From Holophagales bacterium UBA5704 (GTDB lineage: Bacteria > Acidobacteriota > Thermoanaerobaculia > Multivoradales > UBA5704): a stretch of 16,567 nt of DNA. Both the position numbers and the translations under genes were made by a program. The notes under the pieces were generated by a model. The model was not told where the DNA came from. It searched no databases and worked only from the letters and a program-made list of their open reading frames with translations. Location: the NCBI GenBank assembly GCA_002420005.1, contig DIHE01000051.1, forward strand, positions 1-16,567, in the 5' to 3' direction. This document shows positions 1 to 8,480 of the stretch, piece after piece. Each line of letters opens with the position of its first letter. Positions within the stretch are counted from its first letter, which is position 1.

Positions 1-2
1 CG

Positions 3-584
3 GGCGACGGCGCCGAGGCGCGGCTGGCCGCCGCCCTCCCGCCGCCGGCGGTGGCTGCGGTGTTGCGCCGTGCGGTGCTCCCCGACCGGTTCTACCGTGC
101 CGCCTTCGAGCGCGCCCTGGAGCGTCAGCCGCGCGCCGCCGCCCTCTATCTGCCGGCGCTCGACATCGCCGCCGATGGGTGGACGGGAGGGGACGTCGCC
201 TTCGCGGACCTCGTCCGGGCCGAGCTGCAGGCCGCCGACGCGATGATCGGCCGTGCTCAGGCGAGCTTCGGCACCGTCGCCGTCGTTCTCGATCCCGGCC
301 GGCGGCGCCGGGCCGGAGACGGCAGGATCGTCCTGCACAGAAGCGGCCGTCCGTGCGATGCCCGGCACGATGAGCCGGTGCTGGCTCCCGAGGCCGTCGC
401 CGCGGCCCTCCTGCGCGCTCTGGGGCTGCCCCAGAGCGCGCAGCTCCCGGAGCCTCCGGCCGCCTGCGGCTGGCCGGAGCCCCCCCTGACCGTACCGGGC
501 TACGGGGAGCGCCGGGAGCGGCCGGCACAGGGGCCGGAAGGGCGCGAGTATCTGGAGAACCTGCGTTCGTTGGGGTACCTGTAG
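3..584 (+). CDS. Probable alkaline-phosphatase-superfamily protein, C-terminal part (5' end outside window)
   Basis: The frame is open from the first bases of the window, so this is the 3' part of a longer gene; the GTG at 51 is only an internal codon. The visible ~193 residues contain 'LYLPALDIAADGW', followed by an amphipathic stretch (FADLVRAELQAADAMIGRA). This resembles the part of type I phosphodiesterase/nucleotide pyrophosphatase-like proteins where 'YxPxxDxxxH' precedes the helix carrying the next metal site. The metal-binding residues of such enzymes would mostly lie upstream and cannot be checked. The protein ends in 'LENLRSLGYL', a C-terminal signature I associate with sulfatase/phosphatase-like proteins of Acidobacteriota. 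A Pro-rich segment precedes it. The next gene starts 55 nt downstream. The superfamily call is moderate; the substrate cannot be told, and a truncated hypothetical protein is the alternative. Confidence 0.55.
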   Translation, partial: GDGAEARLAAALPPPAVAAVLRRAVLPDRFYRAAFERALERQPRAAALYLPALDIAADGWTGGDVAFADLVRAELQAADAMIGRAQASFGTVAVVLDPGRRRRAGDGRIVLHRSGRPCDARHDEPVLAPEAVAAALLRALGLPQSAQLPEPPAACGWPEPPLTVPGYGERRERPAQGPEGREYLENLRSLGYL

Positions 585-639
585 TGTCCCGTTTTCCGCC
601 CCTTGCGACACTGCCGGGAAAGGTAGAGCCGGACGAGCG

Positions 640-2727
640 ATGAGCGAGCCTTTGCGAAAAACCGAGGAGACCGGGCGGCTCACCTATCCCGGCACCCGGC
701 GGGGCGACCAGGTCGACGTGCTGCACGGTGTCTCCGTGGCCGATCCCTATCGTTGGATGGAGGATCTGGACGCGGCGGAGACCCGTGCCTGGGTGGAGGC
801 GCAGAACCGCCTGACCGCCGAAACGCTGGACGGGCTCCCGGATCGCGAAGCCCTGCGCCGCCGTCTGGCCGAGCTGTGGGACATTCCACGCTGGGGGCCG
901 GTGTTCCGCCAGGGGGGGCGCTATTTCTTCACCCGCCACGACGGCCTGCGCAACCAGAGCATTCTCTATACGCTGGACCATCTGGACGGCGAGGCGCGGG
1001 TGCTCGTCGATCCCAACCAGCTTTCCGGGGACGGCACGGTGGCGCTGACCGCGTTCTGCGTCAGCGAGGACGGCCGCCATCTCGCCTACGGCCTGACCAA
1101 CGGTGGCTCGGACTGGCAGGAATGGCGGATCTGCGAGGTGGCGACCGGCCGGATCCTGCCCGACGTGCTGCACTGGGTGAAGTTCTCGCAGTCGGCCTGG
1201 ACCCACGACAACGCCGGTTTCTTCTATTGCCGGTACGACGAGCCCAACCCGGAGCGGCCGGAGGACGCCCATTTCTGGCAGAAGATCTACTACCACCGGC
1301 TGGGGACCGCCCAGGCGGAGGACGTGCTCGTCCACTGCAGCACCGAGGACCGCGAGATGGGGTTCGTCCCCACCGTCAGCGATGACGGCCGCTACCTGCT
1401 GATCCACGCCTGGAAGGGGACGGACGACGAGAACGCCTTCTTCTTCAAGGATCTGACCGATCCCGCCGGGACCGTGCACGACCTGCTGCCGTCGTTCAAT
1501 GCGACCTACACCTATGTCGGCAGCGACGGGCCGGTGTTCTGGTTCCACACCAACGCCCGGGCCTCGCGCGGACGGCTGATCGCGGTCGACGCCCGCCGTC
1601 CGGAGCCGGAGCATTGGCGCGAGCTGATCCCCGAGACGGACGAGACCTTGCAGGCGGTCTCCGTCGTCGGCCGGCGCTTCGTGGCGACGTATCTGCGGGA
1701 CGCCTCGTCGCGGGTGCGGATCTTCGAGCAGGACGGCCGTTTCATCCGCGAGCTCGAGCTCCCCGGGCTGGGCACGGTCTCCGGTTTTCTCGGGGCCCCC
1801 GACAGCCCGGAGACGTTCTACCTGTTCAACAGCTACACGACGCCCGGCACGATCTACCACTACGACGTGGACACCGGCGTGAGCCGGCTGCTCGGCCGGC
1901 CGGAGCTGCGCTTCGATCCGGCGGACTTCGAGACCAGGCAGGTCTTTTTCGAGAGCCGCGACGGCACCCGGGTCCACATGTTCATCACCAGCCGGAAGGG
2001 TCTCGTGCTGGACGGCTCGCATCCGACCTTTCTTTACGGCTATGGCGGGTTCAACACATCCTGGACGCCGACCTTCTCCGTGCCCTACCTGGCCTGGATG
2101 GAGCGCGGCGGGGTGTATGCGGTGGCCAATCTGCGCGGCGGGGGCGAATACGGGGAGGACTGGCATCTGGCCGGCTCGCGGCGCAACAAGCAGAAGACGT
2201 TCGATGACTTCATCGCAGCCGGCGAGTGGCTGATCGCGAACGGCTACACCTCGCGCCAGCGGCTCGCGGTGGGCGGGTACAGCAACGGCGGCTTGTCGGC
2301 GGCGGCGGTGTTGACGCAGCGGCCGGATCTGATCGGCGCCGCCCTGGTCGGCATCGGGGTGCTCGACATGCTGCGCTTCCACAAGTTCACCATCGGCTGG
2401 GGCTGGGTGTCGGACTACGGCTCGCCGGAGGATCCGGAGGACTTCGCGGTTCTCTATGGCTATTCGCCGTACCACAACGTGCGGGTGGGGGAGGAGTATC
2501 CGGCGGTCCTGATCACCACCGCAGATCACGACGACCGGGTGGTGCCGGTGCACAGCTTCAAGTTTGCCGCGGCCCTGCAATACGCCCAGGCCGGGCCGGC
2601 GCCGGTGTTGATCCGCATCGAGACCCGGGCCGGCCACGGCGGCTCCGGCAAGCCGGTCTCCAAGCTGATCCGCGAAGCGGCGGATGAGCTGTGCTTCCTG
2701 TGGTCGGCGTTGACGGGGGTGGGGTAG
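640..2727 (+). CDS. Prolyl oligopeptidase (family S9A serine peptidase)
   Basis: A 695-residue protein of the usual length for prolyl oligopeptidase, which cleaves short proline-containing peptides after Pro. The N-terminus 'DPYRWMEDLDAAETRAWVEAQN' is the standard S9A opening. The middle (about residues 75-430) is the beta-propeller that limits substrate size. The C-terminal alpha/beta-hydrolase domain carries 'GGYSNGGLS' with nucleophile Ser548, 'TADHDDRVVP' with Asp631 as the expected catalytic acid and Arg633 for substrate binding, and 'RAGHGG' with His666. The triad is thus complete and the enzyme is probably active. There is no signal peptide, so a cytoplasmic location is expected. The ATG at 640 fits the N-terminal homology; only a distant purine stretch (616-623) precedes it, so the ribosome binding site is weak. 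The next gene begins 2 nt after the stop, which suggests co-transcription with the envelope genes, though the function is unrelated. Confidence 0.95.
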   Translation: MSEPLRKTEETGRLTYPGTRRGDQVDVLHGVSVADPYRWMEDLDAAETRAWVEAQNRLTAETLDGLPDREALRRRLAELWDIPRWGPVFRQGGRYFFTRHDGLRNQSILYTLDHLDGEARVLVDPNQLSGDGTVALTAFCVSEDGRHLAYGLTNGGSDWQEWRICEVATGRILPDVLHWVKFSQSAWTHDNAGFFYCRYDEPNPERPEDAHFWQKIYYHRLGTAQAEDVLVHCSTEDREMGFVPTVSDDGRYLLIHAWKGTDDENAFFFKDLTDPAGTVHDLLPSFNATYTYVGSDGPVFWFHTNARASRGRLIAVDARRPEPEHWRELIPETDETLQAVSVVGRRFVATYLRDASSRVRIFEQDGRFIRELELPGLGTVSGFLGAPDSPETFYLFNSYTTPGTIYHYDVDTGVSRLLGRPELRFDPADFETRQVFFESRDGTRVHMFITSRKGLVLDGSHPTFLYGYGGFNTSWTPTFSVPYLAWMERGGVYAVANLRGGGEYGEDWHLAGSRRNKQKTFDDFIAAGEWLIANGYTSRQRLAVGGYSNGGLSAAAVLTQRPDLIGAALVGIGVLDMLRFHKFTIGWGWVSDYGSPEDPEDFAVLYGYSPYHNVRVGEEYPAVLITTADHDDRVVPVHSFKFAAALQYAQAGPAPVLIRIETRAGHGGSGKPVSKLIREAADELCFLWSALTGVG

Positions 2728-2729
2728 GG

Positions 2730-3881
2730 GTGCGCCGCGCCGCCGCTTTCGTGCTTCTCGTGGCCCTGGCGTTGCCGCTCCATCCGCAGGTTCCTGCGGT
2801 GCCGCCGTCGGCGCGGGGCGACCGGATCGCGGCGCGGGAGCGGGAGCTGGCGGCCATCCGTGCCGAGATCGCCCGGTTGGAGGCCGGGCTCGCCGCGGCC
2901 CGGCGGCGGCAGAGCAGCCTGGAGGACGAGCTCGCGGCGGCGGATCTCGATCTGGCGCTCCAGGAGTCCCGCCTGGCCGAGGCGATGACGGCGCGCGATC
3001 TCGCAGCGCGCCGGGCGGCGGCGAGCGAGCTGGAGGTGGCCCGCCTCGAACGCGCGTTCACCGACTCCCGGCGCGATCTGGAGCGCCGTCTCGCGGCGCT
3101 CTACCGTCTCGGCCGCCAGGGGTATCTGCGCCTTCTCCTCGCCCTCGATCCCGATCGGCCTCTGCTGCCTTCGGTTCGCCTGATCCGCTACCTGGCGCGG
3201 CGCGACCGCCAGTCGATGGACCGCTACCGGGAGGCCCGCACCGGGCTGGCCCAGGAGCGCGACCGGCTGGTCGCCGAGCGGGCCGAGCGGGAGCGCTGGA
3301 TCGGCCGGGAGGAAGGGCGGCGGAGCGACCTGCTGGCGGTGCGGGCGCGCCGCGCCGTGCTCCTCGCCCGCGCGGAGAGCGAGCAGCGGGAGCTCACCGC
3401 CCGGGCCGGCGACCTGGCCGAGCGGGAGCGCAAGCTCACCGAGCTGATCGACCTGCTGGCCGGCGATCATCCCGGCGGGCTCGAAGGGACGCCCATCCAG
3501 CGCTTCCGCGGTGTGCTCGACCGGCCGGCCGAAGGCGAGGTGACGGCCGGGTTCGGCTTCCGTTTCGAGCCGCGCTACCGCACGCGTGTCCCCCACCATG
3601 GCATCGAGCTGGCCACGGCGGAAGGGAACCCGGTCCAGGCCGTGTTTCCCGGCAAGGTGGTCTTCGCCGCGCCGTTCCAGGGGTATGGGAACACCGTCAT
3701 CCTGCTGCATCCGGGGCGCGTGTTCACCTTGTACGCAGGGCTTTCGGAGCTGCGGGTGGAGCGGGAAGGTATGGTATCGTTGGCCGATGTCGTAGGGCTG
3801 TCCACGGACAAGCTCTATTTCGAGATCCGGGTGGAGAAGCGTCCGGAGGACCCCATGAGCTGGTTACGGGTGTCACCATGA
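2730..3881 (+). CDS. envC: EnvC-like murein hydrolase activator (coiled coil plus degenerate LytM/M23 domain)
   Basis: GTG at 2730, 2 nt after the peptidase stop, is preferred because it starts exactly at a signal peptide (MRRAAAFVLLVALALP); the frame is open upstream but that part reads as tail sequence of the preceding gene. The 383-residue product has a long Arg/Glu/Ala-rich coiled coil (about 20-245) and a C-terminal LytM domain (about 265-383), the EnvC layout. Active M23 enzymes need HxxxD, a second His and HxH. Here these are His289..Glu293 (HHGIE), Gly337 (YAGLS) and Lys361-Leu-Tyr363 (KLYFEIR), so zinc ligands are lost, as in EnvC and NlpD, which activate amidases instead of cutting murein. 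A periplasmic role in septal peptidoglycan splitting through an amidase is inferred. It overlaps the next gene by ATGA, indicating translational coupling. Confidence 0.88.
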   Translation: MRRAAAFVLLVALALPLHPQVPAVPPSARGDRIAARERELAAIRAEIARLEAGLAAARRRQSSLEDELAAADLDLALQESRLAEAMTARDLAARRAAASELEVARLERAFTDSRRDLERRLAALYRLGRQGYLRLLLALDPDRPLLPSVRLIRYLARRDRQSMDRYREARTGLAQERDRLVAERAERERWIGREEGRRSDLLAVRARRAVLLARAESEQRELTARAGDLAERERKLTELIDLLAGDHPGGLEGTPIQRFRGVLDRPAEGEVTAGFGFRFEPRYRTRVPHHGIELATAEGNPVQAVFPGKVVFAAPFQGYGNTVILLHPGRVFTLYAGLSELRVEREGMVSLADVVGLSTDKLYFEIRVEKRPEDPMSWLRVSP

Positions 3882-5062
3882 GCCGCAGTCGCATCATCTT
3901 TTTCATCGCCTCGCTGATCGTCACATTCCCCATGCTCGCCGGGTCGCTGTTGCGTGCGGCCGGCCAGGACCAGAGCCCTGAGGACGACTCGCTCTACAAG
4001 TACCTGTCGGTGTTCACCGAGGTGCTCGGCCTGGTGCGCCAGAGCTATGTCGATCCGCCGCAGATGGACGAGCTGATGGTCGGTGCCCTCGACGGGACGA
4101 CGGATGCGCTCGATCCCTTCTCGATCTACGTTCCGGCTTCCGAGGTCGAGCGCTATCAGGAGGCGCGGCAGACCTCCTGGCGCCAGAGCGGCCTCACGCT
4201 GCTCAAGGAGCACGGCATCGCCTACGTCGTGGCGGTCGAGCAGGACAGCCCGGCCGGCAAGGCGGGGGCCCGGCCCGGCGACATCGTGGCCAAGGTGGGC
4301 GACCGCAACACCCGCACCATGCCGCTCTGGGAGCTTCAGGAGATCCTGGCCGGCCCTCCCGGCACCGCGCTGGAGATCGAGATGATCCGCCTCGGCTCGC
4401 CGGTGAAAGTCTCGTTCTCTCTGCAGCCGTTCCCCGTCCCCGCTCCGTCGCTCGCCGAGGTGGAGGGCGCCCAGGTGCTGCGCATCCCGACGTTCGACGG
4501 CGAGACCGCCGACCGGGTCAAGGCGATCCTCGCGGCGAACGCGGCGAAGCTGACCTCCGGCCTGCTGATCGACCTGCGGGGTGTTTCTTCCGGGGATCCG
4601 GAAGCCTCGTATGCGGTGGCCCGCGTGTTCGCCAACGGTGATCTCGGCACCTTGATCCGGCGCTCCGAGTCGCTGCTCACCTTCGCCGGCACCGAGAAAC
4701 CGGTCTGGCAGGGGAAGACGGTGGTCCTGGTGGACCGTGGCACCCTGGGGGCGGCGGAGATCCTGGCCACCGTGCTGCGCCAGAAGGTGAAGGCCGAGCT
4801 GGTCGGGGAGCGGACGTTCGGCCATGCCGGCCGGCAAGGCGCTGCGGATCTCTCCACCGGCGGCCGCCTGCTGTTCACCGAGGCGTTCTACACCGGCCCG
4901 GACAAGCTGCCGCTGAACGAGCAGCTGACCCCGGACCTTTTGGTCGACGAGCGCTCGCGGACCTTCCTGGAAAAAGACGTTCCGATGACCGACCTGATCC
5001 TCAAGCGGGGCGTACGGCGCCTGCTCGGTGGCGAAGAAGACTCTGCCCAAAAGGTCGCCTGA
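3878..5062 (+). CDS. S41-type C-terminal processing protease homologue, catalytic dyad missing
   Basis: 394 residues with a signal/anchor segment (about 5-27), a CtpA-like helical region ('ALDGTTDALDPFSIY'), a PDZ domain (about 103-184, 'DSPAGKAGARPGDIVAKVGD') and an S41 core ('IPTFDG', 'LLIDLRG'). In active family members the nucleophile lies in S-A-S-E and the general-base Lys 25 residues later in F-G-K-G. Here the corresponding residues are Gly291 (GTLGAAEIL) and His316 (RTFGHAGRQ), with the spacing of 25 preserved. The usual NPGG after DLR is also altered (DLRGVSSGD). The fold seems intact, the frame is open and codon use is normal, so this looks like a maintained pseudo-protease, not a decaying gene. 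The ATG overlaps the EnvC-like stop (ATGA). Position between envC and yibQ homologues matches a common bacterial envC-ctp-yibQ order; a regulatory or scaffolding envelope role is inferred. Confidence 0.9.
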   Translation: MSRSRIIFFIASLIVTFPMLAGSLLRAAGQDQSPEDDSLYKYLSVFTEVLGLVRQSYVDPPQMDELMVGALDGTTDALDPFSIYVPASEVERYQEARQTSWRQSGLTLLKEHGIAYVVAVEQDSPAGKAGARPGDIVAKVGDRNTRTMPLWELQEILAGPPGTALEIEMIRLGSPVKVSFSLQPFPVPAPSLAEVEGAQVLRIPTFDGETADRVKAILAANAAKLTSGLLIDLRGVSSGDPEASYAVARVFANGDLGTLIRRSESLLTFAGTEKPVWQGKTVVLVDRGTLGAAEILATVLRQKVKAELVGERTFGHAGRQGAADLSTGGRLLFTEAFYTGPDKLPLNEQLTPDLLVDERSRTFLEKDVPMTDLILKRGVRRLLGGEEDSAQKVA

Positions 5063-5063
5063 C

Positions 5064-5069
5064 CGGAGG
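5064..5069 (+). promoter_or_regulatory. Shine-Dalgarno site that sets the start of the deacetylase gene
   Basis: CGGAGG, 6 nt before ATG 5076. It decides for this start over the in-frame GTG at 5028, which would place 16 residues inside the 3' end of the S41-type gene. Confidence 0.7.
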
Positions 5070-5075
5070 CCACCG

Positions 5076-6029
5076 ATGGCCCGGCGTCCCTCGCGGGGCG
5101 CCGGCCGCGGCGGTGTCTGGCTCTTCCTGCTCGGCGTGATCGTCGGCGGGGGAGTCCTCTATCTCGTCCTGCGCGACCACCGCTCCGCCCCCGGGGGCGA
5201 TCGTCCGGATTCCCCCACGGCCGCCTCGTCCGAAGCGCCGCAGGCTCCGGCGTCCCCGGCCGGCGAGTATGCCGGTGCGCCGGACATGCCCTCGCTCCCC
5301 CGCGAGGCGCCGGACGCCGAACCGGTGGGGGCCGATGGCCGCCATCTCCCCGGCCATGTGGCGCTGGTGATCGACGACCTCGGCGAGCGTCCGGAGGACC
5401 TGGTGCCTCTCTTCGCGCTCGGCCAGCCGCTCACCTACGCCGTCCTTCCTTTCGAGAAGCACACGCGCGACGTGGTGGCCGAGCTGCGCCGGCGCCGGGT
5501 GGAGATGCTGCTGCATCTGCCCATGCAGCCGCTCAACGGCGAGGACCCCGGCCCCGGGGCATTGCGGGTCGACATGGATGCGGCGACGCTGCGCAAGCGC
5601 ACGGAGGCCGCACTTGCCGCGGTGCCCGGCGCGCAGGGGGTGAACAACCACATGGGCTCGCGGATGTCCGAGGACGAGACGGCGTTGACGCCGGTGCTCC
5701 AGGTGATCGGCGAGCACGGTCTGTTCTTCCTCGATTCGCGGACGAGCGGCCAGAGCGTCGCCTACCGCACCGCGCGGTCGCTGGGCCTCCCGGCCGCCGA
5801 GCGCCACGTGTTCCTCGACCGCGATCCGAGCGCCGAGGCGGTGCGGGCGCAGTTCCGCCGCCTGCTCGATCTCTCGCGGTCGCGCGGCGCGGCGGTGGCG
5901 ATCGGCCACCCTTTGCCGGAGACCCTTCAGGTGCTCACCGAAGAGGTCCCCAAAGCCGCGGCGGCCGGCTTCGTGTTCGTGCCGGTGAGCGACCTGCTCG
6001 ACCGTTCGGGCACCGATTCCGACCAGTAA
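5076..6029 (+). CDS. yibQ: Divergent polysaccharide deacetylase family protein (YibQ-like)
   Basis: The ATG at 5076 follows a good Shine-Dalgarno site and gives 317 residues. A short basic N-terminus is followed by one transmembrane helix (about residues 14-32, VWLFLLGVIVGGGVLYLVL) and a low-complexity Pro/Ala/Ser linker to about residue 90, so the enzyme domain should lie outside the cytoplasmic membrane. The domain shows the hallmarks of the divergent polysaccharide deacetylase family: 'VALVIDDLGE' (Asp100, Asp101), 'LLHLPMQP', 'GVNNHMGSRM' (His192), 'FFLDSRTSG' and 'AIGHPLPET'. Whether family members deacetylate a glycan is not settled; a peptidoglycan-linked substrate is inferred. It starts 13 nt after the S41-type gene. 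In E. coli yibQ lies directly downstream of envC, which supports a shared envelope role. Confidence 0.9.
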   Translation: MARRPSRGAGRGGVWLFLLGVIVGGGVLYLVLRDHRSAPGGDRPDSPTAASSEAPQAPASPAGEYAGAPDMPSLPREAPDAEPVGADGRHLPGHVALVIDDLGERPEDLVPLFALGQPLTYAVLPFEKHTRDVVAELRRRRVEMLLHLPMQPLNGEDPGPGALRVDMDAATLRKRTEAALAAVPGAQGVNNHMGSRMSEDETALTPVLQVIGEHGLFFLDSRTSGQSVAYRTARSLGLPAAERHVFLDRDPSAEAVRAQFRRLLDLSRSRGAAVAIGHPLPETLQVLTEEVPKAAAAGFVFVPVSDLLDRSGTDSDQ

Positions 6030-6044
6030 GAGCTTCGAGCCTTC

Positions 6045-8408
6045 ATGGACCTCCTCGTCTACGCTCTCGGCGGCTGCCTGATCGCGGCGCTGGTGCGTTG
6101 GTGGCGGCCGGCCGTGGGCTGGCGGGCCGCGGCGGGGTACCTGGTCGCCGCCGGTGCCTTCTTCGCCCTGCCTCTGGCGACGCCGCTGCTCCAGGTGGGC
6201 TCGGACATCCCGTATCTCTGGCGTCCGTGGTCCGAGATGCTGCCGCCCGGCGCGCCGCATGCGCCGGGCAATCCTCTGCTCGGCGACGTGCCGCTCCAGC
6301 TTCTGCCCTACCGTGCCCTGGTGCGTGAGCGCCTGTTGCAAGGGGAGGCGCCGCTCTGGGTGCATGAGGTCGGGACGGGCGCGCCGCTCCTGGGCAACGC
6401 CTACGCCGCCCCCTTCTCGCCGCTCCATCTCCTGGCCCTGCCGCTTCCGGCCGCCCGCTCGATGACCGCGGTGGTGGCGTGGCAGTCGCTGCTCGCCCTG
6501 CTGCTGATGCATGCCCTTCTGCTCGCCCTCGGTGCGCGGCCCTTGGGGGCGGCGTTGGCGGCGGTCTCCTATGCCTTCTCGGCCTTCCTGGTGGTCTGGG
6601 CCTATCACCCGCAGGCGATGACCGCCGCCTGGCTGCCCGGTGTGCTGCTCGGGCTGCTCCTGCTGCGCCGGGGCGAGCGCGGCGCCTTCGCCGGTCTCGT
6701 GGCCTGCGGGCTCGGCATGGCGCTCGCCGGCCATCCGGAGACCCTGGCGCACGGCGGCATCGCCTGCGCCGCCGTGGCCGGCGCGCTTCTCGTCCGCCGG
6801 GAAGGGGGAATCCCCCGCGCCGCCTTCGCCGGCCGGCTCGCCCTGGCGACGGTGCTCACCGCCTGCCTCGCGGCGCCGGTCCTCCTGCCCGTTCTGGAGG
6901 TGCTGCCGGAGAGCGAGCGCTGGCAGGTGGTCGAGCGGTTGCCGCAGTCGGTGGATCCGCCGCCCTTCGAGCCGCGTTTCCTCCTCCTGCCGGTCCAGCC
7001 GCTCCTCTACGGCAGCCCGCGCGACGCCAACTGGAAGGGACCGGTCAATTTCAACGAGCTGTGCAGCGGCTATGGCGGTGTGCTCGTCCTGGCCGTCGCC
7101 CTGGCCGGTGCGGCCCTGCCCGGGGAGCGGCGCCGCCGTCTTCTGCTCCTCCTCGGGGCCGGGCTCGCCGCCTTCCTTGCGTCCCAAAAGCTGCCGCCGT
7201 TCTATCACCTTGTGGATGCCCTCCCGGGCTTGTCGCACGGCGCGCATGGCCGCCTGCGCCTGCTCTGGGTGCTCGCGGTGGCCGTCGCCGCCGGTCTCGG
7301 CCTGGAGGAGCTGGCGCGCGACCGGCGCGGTGTGCGGGCGGGCCTCGCCGCCTGTGCCGCCGTGGTGCTCCTGCTGCTCCTCGTGCCCACCCCGCCGCCT
7401 CTCTGGCAAAAGGCCTGGTGGCTCGCCGTCCTCGCCGGCACCGCCGCCGCCGCCGCGACCCTCGCGGTGCCGCGCTGGCGCCCGGCCTTTCCGGCGGTGG
7501 CCGTGGCGGCCCTGGGGCTCGATCTGACCCTGCTCCTGGTGCGCTACCACCCGGTCTCCGCTCTGGACCTCGAGGCGCCGCCCGCCCTGGCTCACCTCGC
7601 CACCGCCGCCCGCGAGGCGCCGGAGCCGTTCCGGGTGATGGCCGAGGGGCAGGACCTGCAGCCGGACCTCTCCCTCCTCTACGGTCTCGCCGATCCGCGC
7701 GGCTACGACCCGATGCGTCCCGCCGCCGCCCAGCTGGTGGTGGGCCGCGGTTTTCTGCCCCGCTACAAGGTGGGCCGGCTGATCCGTTCGGAAGGCGCCG
7801 CCTTCCCGGCGCAGGGCCAGCCGATGCTCGACTACCTGGGCGTGCGCTACGTGCTGACCCGCCATCGCCGCCCCATGCCCGCTCCCTGGGAGACGGCCTG
7901 GAACGACACCGGCGGCCGCATCTGGCACAACCGGCAGGCCTTGCCGCTCTTCTTCTTCCCCGCCACCGCCCACCGCGAGCCGGACGGCGCGAAAGCTCTC
8001 GAAGAGGCCCTCGCCAACCGCGCCTTCGCCACCACCGGCGTCGCCGAAGGGGCCCCGGCCACCCCATCCAACCCGCAGAGCGGCACCGTCCGCATCACCG
8101 AGCGGCCCAACGGCTTCGATCTGGACGTCGCGACCCCCACCGGCGGAGTCGTCGTCTCCAGCGTCTCCTGGGTGCGCGGCTGGCACCTGGAGCTACTGAA
8201 AGGGCCGGGTCCCGCCACCCTGCGCCGGGTCAACGGCGGCTTCACCGGCTTCGAGATCGGCCCCGGCCGCCACCGCGTGCGGCTGGACTACCGGCCGGCG
8301 GGCTGGCGGTGGGGCTGGGGGCTGGCGGGGTTGGGCGTGGTGGGGATGGTCGCGGTAGGGCTCCGGAAGCGGCGGAGAGCCGGCTTCGGCGGGACCCTCA
8401 CCCCCTGA
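6045..8408 (+). CDS. YfhO-like multi-pass membrane protein
   Basis: 787 residues with roughly a dozen hydrophobic helices spread over about 1-560 plus one at the C-terminus (about 752-772), followed by a basic tail. The long first external loop (about 50-130, containing 'LQLLPYRALVRERLLQGEAPLW' and 'GTGAPLLGNAYAAPFSP') and the conserved 'LDYLGVRYVLT' (595-604) followed by a soluble domain with 'VVVSSVSWVRGWHLEL' match the YfhO family, which is related to GT-C-fold glycosyltransferases. In Gram-positive bacteria YfhO glycosylates lipoteichoic acid; for this organism the acceptor is unknown. The ATG at 6045 lies 15 nt after the deacetylase stop with no clear Shine-Dalgarno site, so it is probably read with the envelope operon. 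Transfer of a lipid-linked sugar to an envelope molecule is inferred. Confidence 0.82.
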   Translation: MDLLVYALGGCLIAALVRWWRPAVGWRAAAGYLVAAGAFFALPLATPLLQVGSDIPYLWRPWSEMLPPGAPHAPGNPLLGDVPLQLLPYRALVRERLLQGEAPLWVHEVGTGAPLLGNAYAAPFSPLHLLALPLPAARSMTAVVAWQSLLALLLMHALLLALGARPLGAALAAVSYAFSAFLVVWAYHPQAMTAAWLPGVLLGLLLLRRGERGAFAGLVACGLGMALAGHPETLAHGGIACAAVAGALLVRREGGIPRAAFAGRLALATVLTACLAAPVLLPVLEVLPESERWQVVERLPQSVDPPPFEPRFLLLPVQPLLYGSPRDANWKGPVNFNELCSGYGGVLVLAVALAGAALPGERRRRLLLLLGAGLAAFLASQKLPPFYHLVDALPGLSHGAHGRLRLLWVLAVAVAAGLGLEELARDRRGVRAGLAACAAVVLLLLLVPTPPPLWQKAWWLAVLAGTAAAAATLAVPRWRPAFPAVAVAALGLDLTLLLVRYHPVSALDLEAPPALAHLATAAREAPEPFRVMAEGQDLQPDLSLLYGLADPRGYDPMRPAAAQLVVGRGFLPRYKVGRLIRSEGAAFPAQGQPMLDYLGVRYVLTRHRRPMPAPWETAWNDTGGRIWHNRQALPLFFFPATAHREPDGAKALEEALANRAFATTGVAEGAPATPSNPQSGTVRITERPNGFDLDVATPTGGVVVSSVSWVRGWHLELLKGPGPATLRRVNGGFTGFEIGPGRHRVRLDYRPAGWRWGWGLAGLGVVGMVAVGLRKRRRAGFGGTLTP

Positions 8409-8480
8409 CCTCCTCAGGGTGCGGCGATGGCGGCTGCGGTTCTGCTCCTGGGCCGCCGGGGCGCCGCCGCCCGCGCAGCT

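Noticed and set aside
583..612. Terminator after the first gene (AGTGTC/GACACT inverted repeat)
   Set aside because: Only a 6-bp stem with an 18-nt loop and no T-run; not strong enough to call.
5001..8186. 1061-residue open frame on the - strand opposite the deacetylase and YfhO-like genes
   Set aside because: Its His/Arg/Gly/Gln-rich composition is the usual antisense shadow of high-GC genes; the + strand genes have clear motifs.
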